The position numbers were made by a program, and so were the translations under genes. From an uncultured Candidatus Melainabacteria bacterium (GTDB taxonomy: Bacteria; Cyanobacteriota; Vampirovibrionia; Gastranaerophilales; Gastranaerophilaceae), in contig CAKUZI010000008.1 in the NCBI GenBank assembly GCA_934717855.1, positions 1 to 64,000 of the forward strand: 64,000 nucleotides of DNA. The letters run 5' to 3'. Position 1 is the first letter of the stretch. Every line of letters starts with the position of its first letter. Positions 34,513 to 42,243 of this stretch are shown in pieces. The notes beneath the pieces were generated by a model. That model worked only from the letters and a program-made list of their open reading frames with translations, was not told the DNA's origin and ran no database searches.

Positions 34513-35228
34513 AAGTAAAGACCTCCATTTATGGAAATTACTTGACCGGTAATATAAGATGCTTCTTCACTCATCAAATAATTTGCTAAACTTGCAACTT
34601 CTTTTGCTTGTCCAAGACGTTTCATCGGGATGAGTTTTTTTACTTCATCTACCGGAACATCCTTAATCATATCAGTTTCTATAACCCCAGGGGCAATGCA
34701 ATTTACTGTTATTCCGCGTTTAGCAAGTTCTAGTGCAAGTGAACGAGTAGCACCGATAATTCCTGCTTTTGATGCTGAATAATTGATTTGCCCTCTATTT
34801 CCTGAAAGGGCTGAAACAGAAGACATAGTTATAATTCGTCCCTTAATTCTGTTAGAAATCATTGGCATTACAAGAGGTTTTAAAACATTATAAAAACCTG
34901 TCAAATTTGTTTGAATAACGTCATCCCATTCATCTCCCTCGAGTAGAGGAAAAACGTTATCGCGAGCAATTCCTGCGTTTAAAACTATTCCATAATATAA
35001 TTTGTCAGAAAGAGCTTTTGTGCATTCTTCTCGATTTTTTATATCAAATTTCAAAATTTCAGCGTTAACACCGAGTTTCTTTATTTCATCTGCAACTTCT
35101 TGCGCTTTCTCTTGGTTATGCGCGTAATGAACATCAATATCAAATCCACTTTTTGCAAGATAAAGTGCAATTTCTTTGCCTATTCCTCGGCTAGAACCGG
35201 TTACTAAAACTTTTTTTCTTTCGCCCAC
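34509..35228 (-). CDS. 3-oxoacyl-ACP reductase (FabG type) of the aryl-polyene-type cluster
   Basis: A short-chain dehydrogenase of 239 aa. The NADP loop VTGSSRGIGKE is at residues 9-19, NAGIARD near 88, a catalytic Ser in MSSVSALSGN near 138, and Tyr/Lys in YSASKAG near 153-157. It reduces the beta-keto group after each condensation. It starts at the stop of the KS-DH gene with a 1-base overlap and overlaps the next KS by 4. The housekeeping fabG at 45430 is a separate paralogue, so this copy is dedicated to the cluster. Confidence 0.92.
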   Translation of the reverse strand: MGERKKVLVTGSSRGIGKEIALYLAKSGFDIDVHYAHNQEKAQEVADEIKKLGVNAEILKFDIKNREECTKALSDKLYYGIVLNAGIARDNVFPLLEGDEWDDVIQTNLTGFYNVLKPLVMPMISNRIKGRIITMSSVSALSGNRGQINYSASKAGIIGATRSLALELAKRGITVNCIAPGVIETDMIKDVPVDEVKKLIPMKRLGQAKEVASLANYLMSEEASYITGQVISINGGLYL

Positions 35229-36988
35229 TATTCTAATTCCTTTATATATTTTTCAACATCATTAGGTTGAAATGCGTTAATTGTTGCTTTTGCAATGTAG
35301 TTTTTAGGATTGTTATCCTCTTTTTCATTATAGATTAAACACTCAAATGAAACAAGTTCATCATCACCGTATATTTCTTGTGCGGTGATAATGTATGTTT
35401 TTTCATTTTCAAATTTTTCAAGAGAGTTTTCATAAAGTCTTGTGCCAAGAAGAAAACCAATGCTAGGTTTTTTTTCGATTTGTGAGAAAGCTTCTTTTGT
35501 TAAATTCTTGATATTAGAGCCAAAATTTTTATGATTTGCTTTAAAATATGCATAGCAACCGATAGTTTGTGCCATAAACTCAATTCCGATTAATGGTGAA
35601 ATTCCGTTTATTTCTTTGTCAAAAAATATTTTGTCTTTATGAATTTTAACTGAAGCTTTTACTATTTGATTTTCCATGTCGACATTGAGAACATCGTCGA
35701 TTAACACCATCGGGGTTGAATGCGGAAGGCAAGAGGCAGCTAAGCAGCTAGGCGGCTGGGCAGCTAGGTTTGAATTAGATGTAGTTTTGTAGGTCGGCAT
35801 TGTTATGCCGACATCGTTTTGCTGATTAGCTGCCAATATCATCACTGCATTTGTTCCTCCAAAACCAAATGATGTGCTCATACAGGTTTTTATATTTTTT
35901 TGTGGAGTTTTTTCGTTTACAAGGTTAATCTTTGGTAGATTTTCATCATATTCACCGTCAAATTTGTGAATAGGAAGATTTCTTTCGCCTTTCAATATTT
36001 GATAACAAATAAAAGCTTCGATGGAAGCTGCTGCCCCTAAACAATGCCCTGTTAGCGGTTTTGTTGAGCTTGCCGGAACTTTATCTCCAAAAACTTTATA
36101 AATTGCATTTGCTTCCATCAAGTCATTGGAAATTGTTCCTGTCCCATGGAGGTTTATATAATCAATGTCTTCAGGTTTTAAGTTTGCGTCTTTTAGAGCT
36201 AATTGAATAGCGTTTACAGCTTGAGTTCCATCTGGGTCAGGTGTTGCGGAGTGATATGCGTCGGAGGTTTCACCAATTCCGAGTAATAAAGCACACTTAG
36301 CTGTTTCCGATACGGACTTTGCCTCGAACTCTGCTTTATTAGATTCAACCCCTCTCTCTATCTCTCTCCCTAGGAGAGAGGAACTTTGCCTTGCATCTAA
36401 AAACTCAGTTGCCTTCGTAACTACAAACAATGCTCCGCCCTCGCCTAAACTTATTCCGTCACGGTTTTTTGAAAACGGATTTGTTTTTTCGTGCGACAGT
36501 ACTTCTAATGCGTGAAATCCGTATGATGGCATTGAGGCAAGCGTATCTATTCCACCTGCTATTACGGCTTTACAAACACCGTTTTGTAATAGTTTTCGAG
36601 CAGTAGAAAAAGCTTTAGCTCCTGATGTGCAAGCGGTCGAAACGCAAGCTGAATAATTGGTTGTACCTAAATACCATTTCAAAAATTCAGCAGGGTTCCC
36701 AAGTTCAGCATGGTGTTTGTTTTCTGTTGTTTCAAATTCTTCAATACCGGAATTTGTTGTGCCGATAACAATTGCGATTTCATCTTTCTTAAATCTCGAC
36801 AAATCAAGTTTATCGACGAGATATTTCAAAATTCTGTTACAGCGCAAATCGTAACGTTCATTTACAATTGGCTCAAAATCTTCTTCCAGTTTGCCAAAAT
36901 AGAATTTATCTCCTTTTATAATTGTTTCATCAAGAGTTAATTTTTCTGCGAAAACTGCGCTTGCATCTGTAATAAAAATTTCGTTCAT
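35228..36988 (-). CDS. Ketosynthase-dehydratase fusion with repeat-derived insertions
   Basis: Residues 1-387 are a ketosynthase with C120 (STACTSGA), H281 (NLHGTGT) and H315 (LTGHCLGA). Residues about 423-586 are a hot-dog dehydratase beginning HSTPMVLIDDVLNVD, with SPLIGIEFMAQTIGCYAYF, as in the stand-alone dehydratase of other aryl-polyene clusters. In those clusters the order is KS, DH, KR, KS in separate genes; here the first two are one frame. Three repeats lie inside: copy B of the palindromic element at residues 196-215, a GTAG hairpin at 392-400, and an 8-nt array at 407-418. The last two form the linker. The first start codon on the minus strand is 14 bases from that of the divergent operon. 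Confidence 0.88.
   Translation of the reverse strand: MNEIFITDASAVFAEKLTLDETIIKGDKFYFGKLEEDFEPIVNERYDLRCNRILKYLVDKLDLSRFKKDEIAIVIGTTNSGIEEFETTENKHHAELGNPAEFLKWYLGTTNYSACVSTACTSGAKAFSTARKLLQNGVCKAVIAGGIDTLASMPSYGFHALEVLSHEKTNPFSKNRDGISLGEGGALFVVTKATEFLDARQSSSLLGREIERGVESNKAEFEAKSVSETAKCALLLGIGETSDAYHSATPDPDGTQAVNAIQLALKDANLKPEDIDYINLHGTGTISNDLMEANAIYKVFGDKVPASSTKPLTGHCLGAAASIEAFICYQILKGERNLPIHKFDGEYDENLPKINLVNEKTPQKNIKTCMSTSFGFGGTNAVMILAANQQNDVGITMPTYKTTSNSNLAAQPPSCLAASCLPHSTPMVLIDDVLNVDMENQIVKASVKIHKDKIFFDKEINGISPLIGIEFMAQTIGCYAYFKANHKNFGSNIKNLTKEAFSQIEKKPSIGFLLGTRLYENSLEKFENEKTYIITAQEIYGDDELVSFECLIYNEKEDNNPKNYIAKATINAFQPNDVEKYIKELE
35736..35767. repeat. Octanucleotide tandem array inside the KS-DH gene
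   Basis: Four consecutive 8-nt units of the type GCAGCTAR/GCGGCTGG encode the linker residues AAQPPSCLAAS on the minus strand. Related arrays lie between genes at 40045, 45270, 49539, 53245 and 63102. Confidence 0.7.
35789..35812 (+). repeat. GTAG-headed REP-like hairpin (copy 3), inside the KS-DH gene
   Basis: GTAG is followed by the perfect 8-bp stem GTCGGCAT/ATGCCGAC with loop TGTT. It is read through on the minus strand as part of the interdomain linker (DVGITMPTY). Confidence 0.75.
36344..36401 (-). repeat. 58-bp in-frame palindromic element (copy B) inside the ketosynthase domain
   Basis: It matches copy A (29421-29478) at 54 of 58 bases and is in the same translation frame. It lies in a ketosynthase surface loop between FVVTKATE and LLGIGETSDAYH that is normally only a few residues long. 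GATACGGACTTTGC just beside it (36310-36323) recurs in the intergenic repeat near 63072. Confidence 0.85.
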
Positions 36989-36990
36989 GT

Positions 36991-36996
36991 TAATAT
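36991..36996 (+). promoter_or_regulatory. -10 box TAATAT between the divergent polyene operons
   Basis: TAATAT ends six bases before ATG 37003. Only 14 bases separate the two divergent start codons, so both promoters must overlap the opposite gene's 5' end and at least one message is expected to be leaderless. Confidence 0.45.
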
Positions 36997-37002
36997 GTTA
37001 CC

Positions 37003-37584
37003 ATGAATAAGTTGGAATTTCGTATCAAAAAATTTTCTTATTCAACTGGTGAAAATCTTGATTTGTCAAGTATTCCGATGAATATGAGACGAAAACTTTC
37101 CCCTGTTGGAAAAATTGCAATGAGTACAATGCTTGATTGTTATGGAGAAAATTCAGATGATATAAAATTGGTTTATGCTTCGCGGTATGGGGAATTGGAA
37201 CGTGTTGTAAAATTAATTAAGCAAGAACACGAAGAAAATGAGATTTCTCCGACTGGGTTCAGTTTTTCTGTGCATAACTCAACTGTAGGGCTTTTTTCGC
37301 TTTTGAAAAAAATTTATTCTTCTTATAATTCAATTGCGGGCGGAGAGGAATCCTTTTCTGTAGGGCTTTTGGATGCGATTATGAATAGAGAAAAAACTCT
37401 TTTTTGTTATGCAGAATCTGTTGATAGGTATGAAAGTATTTCAATTTTAATTGATTATGATGAGGGTGAAAAAGTTCTTGTAAGAGAAAATTCAGAGCAT
37501 CTTCCTGCAAATAGTTTTGATGAATTTATTCGGGGAGGAAGATATGTCTGTCCATTATATATTATGGAGCGTGCAGATGATTAG
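37003..37584 (+). CDS. Chain-length-factor-like ketosynthase homologue (N-terminal domain only)
   Basis: The 193 aa align with the N-terminal half of ketosynthases in the manner of the short chain-length factors of aryl-polyene clusters. There is an LVYASRYGELERVVKLI segment, then SPTGFSFSVHNSTVGLFSLL, where the nucleophilic Cys is replaced (V-H-N-S), and YNSIAGGEESFSVGLLDAI. Such proteins form heterodimers with a true ketosynthase. At 193 aa it is slightly shorter than usual (about 240). It opens the plus-strand operon and overlaps the acyltransferase gene by 8 bases. Confidence 0.78.
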   Translation: MNKLEFRIKKFSYSTGENLDLSSIPMNMRRKLSPVGKIAMSTMLDCYGENSDDIKLVYASRYGELERVVKLIKQEHEENEISPTGFSFSVHNSTVGLFSLLKKIYSSYNSIAGGEESFSVGLLDAIMNREKTLFCYAESVDRYESISILIDYDEGEKVLVRENSEHLPANSFDEFIRGGRYVCPLYIMERADD

Positions 37585-38305
37585 GTTTGTTCGTGGATTT
37601 CTTGTATGTATGGTTTTTGCAATTTTTGGCATTTGCTCGTTGCTATTAAGTTTTTTGTGTTTGCCGATTGGTGGAATGTTTTGGCGTGGGGAGCAAAAGC
37701 GTGAAAAATTTTCTCATATGATTCATAAATTTTGGCATGTTTATACTCAATTTTTTGTAATTTTAGGGTTGATTAAGGTTGAAAAAGTTAATGTAAAATC
37801 TGTTAGAGGAAAAATTATTGTTGCTACACATCCAACATTTATAGATATTTTAATACTTATTGGTATTTATGACAATTCTCTGTGTATTGCAAAAAAAGAA
37901 CTTTTAAATAATATTTTTTTGAAAAATATAATCAAAAATGTGTATATTCCAAATAATGTAGAGCTTGATGAATTTAAACAAATATGCACAGAAGCTTTAA
38001 ACGACGGATATAATGTAATTATTTTTCCGACCGGTACGAGGACAATTGAGGGTGAAGAACTTAAAATTCATAAAGGAGCTTCGGCTGTTCAAATAGCTTC
38101 AGGAGCAGATATTTTACCGATCAAAATGGATTGCGACTATCCTTTTTTGCAAAAAGGTAAGCCGATTTATGATGCGGGGAAAAGGGTTATAACATATACA
38201 ATTACTCAACTTGAACCTATAAAATTATCTAATTTTAATGAAAAGTCTGAAATAAAGCTAAGAAATGCAATTTGTGAAAAAATCAAGTTTGACTTTACTC
38301 ACTAA
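37577..38305 (+). CDS. PlsC-like 1-acylglycerol-3-phosphate-type acyltransferase
   Basis: A membrane-bound acyltransferase. An N-terminal helix (residues 5-32) is followed by the H-x4-D motif in ATHPTFID near 72, and FPTGTRTIEGE near 150, the E-G-x-R-equivalent block (here T-G-T-R). The frame starts earlier at 37517, but ATG 37577, which overlaps the previous stop, gives 242 aa and a proper N-terminal membrane anchor. In the cluster it probably acylates the glycerol or sugar part of the polyene lipid. The two ACP genes follow. Confidence 0.8.
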   Translation: MIRFVRGFLVCMVFAIFGICSLLLSFLCLPIGGMFWRGEQKREKFSHMIHKFWHVYTQFFVILGLIKVEKVNVKSVRGKIIVATHPTFIDILILIGIYDNSLCIAKKELLNNIFLKNIIKNVYIPNNVELDEFKQICTEALNDGYNVIIFPTGTRTIEGEELKIHKGASAVQIASGADILPIKMDCDYPFLQKGKPIYDAGKRVITYTITQLEPIKLSNFNEKSEIKLRNAICEKIKFDFTH

Positions 38306-38336
38306 TTAGGTTATAAATGTTAACAGGTGGATTAAG

Positions 38337-38591
38337 ATGAGTATAGAAAAAGAAATAAAAACTCTAATAATTGAGTCTTTAGGGTTGGAAGATATTGAAA
38401 TTGATGATATAAAAGATGACGAAGCCTTGTTTGGTGCCGGTTTGGGCTTGGACAGCATTGACGCGCTTGAACTTGGTATGGCATTAAAAAAGAAATATCA
38501 GATTGATTTGGGTGATAACAAAGAAGAAAATAAGAAACATTTTTATTCAGTTAAAACCATTGCTGATTTTGTTAGAAAAAATATTCAATAA
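38337..38591 (+). CDS. Acyl carrier protein 1 of the aryl-polyene-type cluster
   Basis: An 84 aa acidic carrier protein with the phosphopantetheine site LGLDSIDALEL (Ser about 39). The Ser-Ile-Asp following Asp is typical of polyketide and cluster ACPs, whereas the housekeeping AcpP at 46405 has DSLD. A short insertion (GDNKEENKKHF) lies before helix 3. It lies 31 bases after the acyltransferase gene and 12 before the second ACP. Confidence 0.92.
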   Translation: MSIEKEIKTLIIESLGLEDIEIDDIKDDEALFGAGLGLDSIDALELGMALKKKYQIDLGDNKEENKKHFYSVKTIADFVRKNIQ

Positions 38592-38603
38592 GGATTTGTA
38601 CAA

Positions 38604-38855
38604 ATGGGAAAAAAGTATTCACAAGAAGAAATTTATGAAAAACTTAAGACAATTTTGGTAGATGATTTTGAAATAGCTCCTGAAAAGTTGACACTCGATG
38701 CAAATCTTTTTGAAGATTTAGAGCTTGATAGTATTGATGCCGTTGATTTAGCTGTAAAACTGCAAGAATTTACGGAAAAGAAAATTTCTCCTGAGAATTT
38801 TAAACAAATTAGAACAGTAAATGATGTAGTTTTGGCAATTGAAGAATTATTATAA
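38604..38855 (+). CDS. Acyl carrier protein 2 of the aryl-polyene-type cluster
   Basis: An 83 aa carrier with the attachment site LELDSIDAVDL. Two dedicated ACPs in tandem, one for the starter and one for the growing chain, are a regular feature of aryl-polyene clusters. Sequence identity with ACP 1 is limited outside the DSID core, so they are not a recent duplication. It is the last gene of the plus operon. The next promoter (38913) is a perfect consensus. Confidence 0.92.
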   Translation: MGKKYSQEEIYEKLKTILVDDFEIAPEKLTLDANLFEDLELDSIDAVDLAVKLQEFTEKKISPENFKQIRTVNDVVLAIEELL

Positions 38856-38912
38856 AAAAGATAAGCAAAAATAAGGCGAATAAATCCATTTGCGTTGCTC
38901 TCTTCTTAAAAA

Positions 38913-38941
38913 TTGACAATTATGTAACATTTGTTTATAAT
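38913..38941 (+). promoter_or_regulatory. Consensus sigma-70 promoter (TTGACA-N17-TATAAT)
   Basis: Both hexamers match the consensus exactly, with 17 bases between. The promoter is 28 bases before the gene at 38969 and should drive the yceD-rpmF-plsX-fabH operon strongly. Confidence 0.9.
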
Positions 38942-38968
38942 TGAAATTACGAAAGATAGGAGTGTGAA

Positions 38969-39220
38969 ATGGCACAACAATTTAACCCGCAAAACATTAA
39001 AAAAAGAATTTCAGTTTTAGTATTTTTGAAAGGCGCAGCAGCTCCTTTGGTAATGTACGTTGAAAAACCGGAAGAACTTTATGCAGAATTACAACAAGCT
39101 ATGAGAAGTGCAACTGCAACTTTGATTGAAAAAGAAACTCAAGGACCTTTGAAAAAAGTTTGCTTTATTTCTAACCAAATTGCGTCGCTTGCAATTCAGG
39201 AAGAACAGTACGTAGGATAA
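38969..39220 (+). CDS. Conserved-looking hypothetical protein upstream of yceD (83 aa)
   Basis: This short soluble protein begins MAQQFNPQNIKKRISVLVFL and continues with KGAAAPLVMYVEKPEELYAELQ. The alternation of strand and helix suggests a small alpha/beta fold. It has no signal peptide. The TAA shares a base with the ATG of the YceD gene, so it is coupled with the ribosome/lipid operon. I do not recognise a family. It is preceded by AGGAG and the best promoter of the window, so it should be well expressed. Confidence 0.7.
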   Translation: MAQQFNPQNIKKRISVLVFLKGAAAPLVMYVEKPEELYAELQQAMRSATATLIEKETQGPLKKVCFISNQIASLAIQEEQYVG

Positions 39221-39708
39221 TGGATTACAAGATTTCGATAGAAAAATTGGAAAATACAGATTCGAAAACTCTCGATTTTCATTTTGAAGATGAAATTGAC
39301 GGTTTGAATTGCGTTACTCCAATTGTTGCTGATTTAGAAATTAAATCACTTGGTGAGTTTATTGAAGTTTGTGGAAATGTTAAGGGAACTGTTAAGCTCG
39401 AATGTGATTTATGTTTGAAAGAATATGATTATAATTTCAATTTTGACGTAAATGAAATGTATGCAAAAAACGCACTACTCGACGATTACGGGCAAGAATT
39501 CGAACTCAAAGACGGACAGTTTGTTACTGATTTGAACGGTGAAGATGAAATTGATATTTATGACTTATTGTATCAATCTGTAATATTAAATTTACCAAAT
39601 AAAAAAGTTTGTGGTATAAATTGTAATGGGGACAAATTTTTGAAAGAAGAAAATTTGTCGGATCCAAGACTAGATGTTTTCAAAAATATAAAAATAAACG
39701 AAAACTAG
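39220..39708 (+). CDS. yceD: DUF177/YceD family protein
   Basis: YceD proteins are encoded next to rpmF in most bacteria and are linked to 23S rRNA processing or accumulation. The 162 aa carry the conserved VKGTVKLECDLCLKEY block (C-x2-C) near residue 48, then an acidic stretch and IDIYDLLYQSVILNLP near 110, and a late C-G-I-N-C pair. The gene order yceD-rpmF-plsX-fabH is the classical one and supports the call. Confidence 0.88.
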   Translation: MDYKISIEKLENTDSKTLDFHFEDEIDGLNCVTPIVADLEIKSLGEFIEVCGNVKGTVKLECDLCLKEYDYNFNFDVNEMYAKNALLDDYGQEFELKDGQFVTDLNGEDEIDIYDLLYQSVILNLPNKKVCGINCNGDKFLKEENLSDPRLDVFKNIKINEN

Positions 39709-39749
39709 AAAAATATAAGTAGTAATAAAAATAAAAAGGAAAAAGAAAA

Positions 39750-40037
39750 ATGGCAGTACCTAAGAAAAGAACAGGACATTCAGCACAAGGAAGCAGAAGA
39801 AGTAACTGGAAAGCAACTAAACCGGAAACTACTAAATGCCCTAATTGTGGTGAAACAGTATTAACTCACACAGTATGTACAGCTTGCGGAACTTACAAAG
39901 GAAAACCTGTAAGCTTGAAAGATAGAGTTGAAGAAGTTGCAGAAGCAAAGAAACCTGCAAAAAAATCAGCTAAAAAAGAAGAAAAAGTTGAAGAAGTAAA
40001 AGCAGAAGCTCCTGCTGAAGAAAAAACTGAAGAATAA
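39750..40037 (+). CDS. rpmF: Ribosomal protein bL32 with an extended acidic/basic tail
   Basis: Residues 1-55 are canonical bL32: MAVPKKRTGHSAQGSRRSNWK, then CPNCGE...CTACG, which is a zinc ribbon with four Cys. The remaining 40 residues are a low-complexity Lys/Glu/Ala tail (KKPAKKSAKKEEKVEEV and onward), giving 95 aa instead of about 57-60. No second domain is apparent. A good AAAAGGAAAAAG ribosome site precedes it. The tail seems real, because the reading frame continues with typical codons up to a clean stop. Confidence 0.95.
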   Translation: MAVPKKRTGHSAQGSRRSNWKATKPETTKCPNCGETVLTHTVCTACGTYKGKPVSLKDRVEEVAEAKKPAKKSAKKEEKVEEVKAEAPAEEKTEE

Positions 40038-40044
40038 TAGATAT

Positions 40045-40106
40045 ACTAAGCAATAAGGCGCTGGGCAATTATATTTTTGTGATACCTAGTGCCTTAGAAC
40101 CTTAGT
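40045..40106. repeat. CTAAG-type repeat island between rpmF and plsX
   Basis: ACTAAG (40045-40050) pairs with CTTAGT (40101-40106), and TAAGGCGCT (40054-40062) with AGTGCCTTA (40088-40096). The wording TAAGGCGCT recurs at 53276. It can fold as one imperfect hairpin and belongs to the 8-nt CTAAG family. Confidence 0.5.
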
Positions 40107-40140
40107 AATTTAGTATCTTTTTTTGATAGAGAGGGATAAG

Positions 40141-41199
40141 ATGACAAGAATAGCAATTGATGCAATGGGCGGGGATCATGCTCCACACGAAATCGTGGCA
40201 GGTGCTGTATGGGCAGCTAAAGAATATGGAGTTGCAATCGAGCTTGTAGGTAAACAAGATAGAATTGAACAAGAACTCGATAAGATTTCTCACGAAGGCT
40301 TTATGACCGATTATGGTAAAGGTGGGCCTGCAAAGTGCCGTATTAAGATTGATACATCAAAATTAGACATCAAAATTACTCATGCCTCAGAAGTTATTGA
40401 AATGGGTGAGGCTCCTGGTCAAGCTATTCGTAAAAAGAAAAAATCATCTATCGTTCTAGCTGTTGATGCAGTTGCAAAAGGAAGCTCTGATGCAGTTGTT
40501 GCTGCAGGCTCAACAGGTGCTGCTATGGCATCAAGTTTGTTTGGTTTGGGTAGAATCCCGGGAATTGACAGACCGGCTATCGCTGTAACTTTGCCGACTA
40601 TTAAAAAACCTATTGTTGTTATTGACGGTGGTGCAAACAGCAATTGTTCTCCAGAAATGCTTTATCAATTTGCTATTATGGGTGCAACTTTCTCTAAAAA
40701 CGTGTTAGGTATTGAACATCCTAGAGTTGGTGTTTTAAATATCGGAGAAGAAGCAGGCAAGGGTAATGAACTTGCTCAGGCTACTTACAAAATTTTGGAA
40801 GAACATCAAGAAAAAATTAACTTTGTTGGTAACATTGAGGGTAAAGAAATTTTCTTGAGTGTGTGCGACGTTGTTGTGTGTGACGGTTTCGTTGGAAACG
40901 TTGCGTTGAAGGTTACAGAAGGTACATCTTCAATGTTGTTCAGAATGTTGAAACAAGAATTTAAAGCTGATTTGGCAGGTAAAATTATCGGACTTCTTGC
41001 AAAACCGTTCATGAAAAGAATTTACACAAAAATTAACTATGAAGAATTTGGTGGAGCTTTACTTTTAGGTGTTAAAGGTATCACCGTAATTTCTCACGGC
41101 AGAAGTAAGGCATATGCAATTAAAAATGCCGTAAGAGTTGCAAAACACGCTGTTGAAACAGGTGTGAACGAAAAAATAGCTAAGTTTTATGAGGAATAA
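40141..41199 (+). CDS. plsX: Phosphate acyltransferase PlsX
   Basis: The enzyme makes acyl-phosphate from acyl-ACP for membrane phospholipid synthesis. Family blocks are readable: the N-terminal MTRIAIDAMGGDHAPHEIV, SDAVVAAGSTGAAMA near 120, IDGGANSNCSPEML, LNIGEEAGKGNE and CDGFVGNVALK near 245, and a final GVKGITVISHGRS. ATG 40141, with GAGGGATAAG upstream, is preferred over the in-frame start at 40123. It is 352 aa. fabH follows after 6 bases. Confidence 0.95.
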   Translation: MTRIAIDAMGGDHAPHEIVAGAVWAAKEYGVAIELVGKQDRIEQELDKISHEGFMTDYGKGGPAKCRIKIDTSKLDIKITHASEVIEMGEAPGQAIRKKKKSSIVLAVDAVAKGSSDAVVAAGSTGAAMASSLFGLGRIPGIDRPAIAVTLPTIKKPIVVIDGGANSNCSPEMLYQFAIMGATFSKNVLGIEHPRVGVLNIGEEAGKGNELAQATYKILEEHQEKINFVGNIEGKEIFLSVCDVVVCDGFVGNVALKVTEGTSSMLFRMLKQEFKADLAGKIIGLLAKPFMKRIYTKINYEEFGGALLLGVKGITVISHGRSKAYAIKNAVRVAKHAVETGVNEKIAKFYEE

Positions 41200-41205
41200 A
41201 AACAA

Positions 41206-42216
41206 ATGACAGATAAATTAATTCCGTTAAGAATTGCGGGTGTTGGTTATAGCTTGCCTGAAACAGTTATTACAAACGATGATTTGACAAAATTATACGA
41301 AACTTCTGACGAGTGGATTTATACTCGTACAGGTATTAAAGAAAGAAGAGTTGTTTCAGGTGAACAAAATGCTATCGATTTAGGTTTGGAAGCTGCTCAA
41401 AATGCTTTGGCAAAAGCTAAAATGAATCCTGAAGAAATTGATTTGATTTTGGCTGCATCTTCTGCACCACCTGATTTGTATCCTGCAATCGCTTGTCATA
41501 TTCAATCAAGATTGGGGATTAAAAAATCTATTCCTGCATTTGATATTACAGCAGCATGCTCAGGTTTGATTTATGGTTTGAGCATTGCAAAAGCTTATAT
41601 TGCATCAGGTATGTACAAAAATATTTTGATTGTTGCAACTGATAACAATTCAAGACTTGTTGATTGGACAGATAGAGGAACTTCTATTTTGTTTGGTGAC
41701 GGTGCTGGTGCTATGGTTGTTACACAATCTGATGACGGTATTGATGATATTATTTCAATTGATATTGAAGCAGATGGTAATTATGGAAACTTAATCGAAC
41801 TTTCATTCGATGGAAAAAATTGCCCATTGGTTGAACAATATGAAGAAAAACCAAAAGGCATTAGGATGAACGGTCGTGGGGTTTATACATTTGTTGCAAA
41901 AATCTTGCCTCACTATGTAGAAAATTTGGTTGAAAAATCAGGTATGAAAGCTGATGATATTGATTACCTAATCCCTCACCAAGCAAATATTAGAATTATT
42001 CAAGCTGTACAGGAAAGACTTGGTTATCCTGATGAAAAAGTTGTTACAAATATCAAATATTATGGTAATACTTCAGCTGCTTCTATTCCAATTGCTTTGG
42101 CAGAAAGCGTAGAAAAAGGAAAAGTTAAACTTGGTTCAACTGCAATTCTTTGCGGATTTGGTGCCGGTATGACTTGGGGCGGTGCAATCGTTAGACTTCG
42201 CGAGGGTATTTGCTAG
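41206..42216 (+). CDS. fabH: Beta-ketoacyl-ACP synthase III (FabH)
   Basis: FabH starts fatty-acid synthesis by condensing acetyl-CoA with malonyl-ACP. The catalytic triad is visible as C119 (ITAACSGL), His in LIPHQANIRII and Asn in YGNTSAASIP. The C-terminal LCGFGAGMTWGGAIVRL is standard. It is 336 aa. It closes the yceD-rpmF-plsX-fabH operon and is followed by a strong terminator. Confidence 0.96.
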   Translation: MTDKLIPLRIAGVGYSLPETVITNDDLTKLYETSDEWIYTRTGIKERRVVSGEQNAIDLGLEAAQNALAKAKMNPEEIDLILAASSAPPDLYPAIACHIQSRLGIKKSIPAFDITAACSGLIYGLSIAKAYIASGMYKNILIVATDNNSRLVDWTDRGTSILFGDGAGAMVVTQSDDGIDDIISIDIEADGNYGNLIELSFDGKNCPLVEQYEEKPKGIRMNGRGVYTFVAKILPHYVENLVEKSGMKADDIDYLIPHQANIRIIQAVQERLGYPDEKVVTNIKYYGNTSAASIPIALAESVEKGKVKLGSTAILCGFGAGMTWGGAIVRLREGIC

Positions 42217-42243
42217 GTTTTATAAAAAATATTTATACAAAAA

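Noticed and set aside
33283..36988. Cluster as a plain duplicate of fatty-acid synthesis genes
   Set aside because: The COG4648 protein, AMP-ligase, chain-length-factor-like protein, LolA-like protein and MMPL exporter are not part of fatty-acid synthesis and together point to an aryl-polyene-type pathway.
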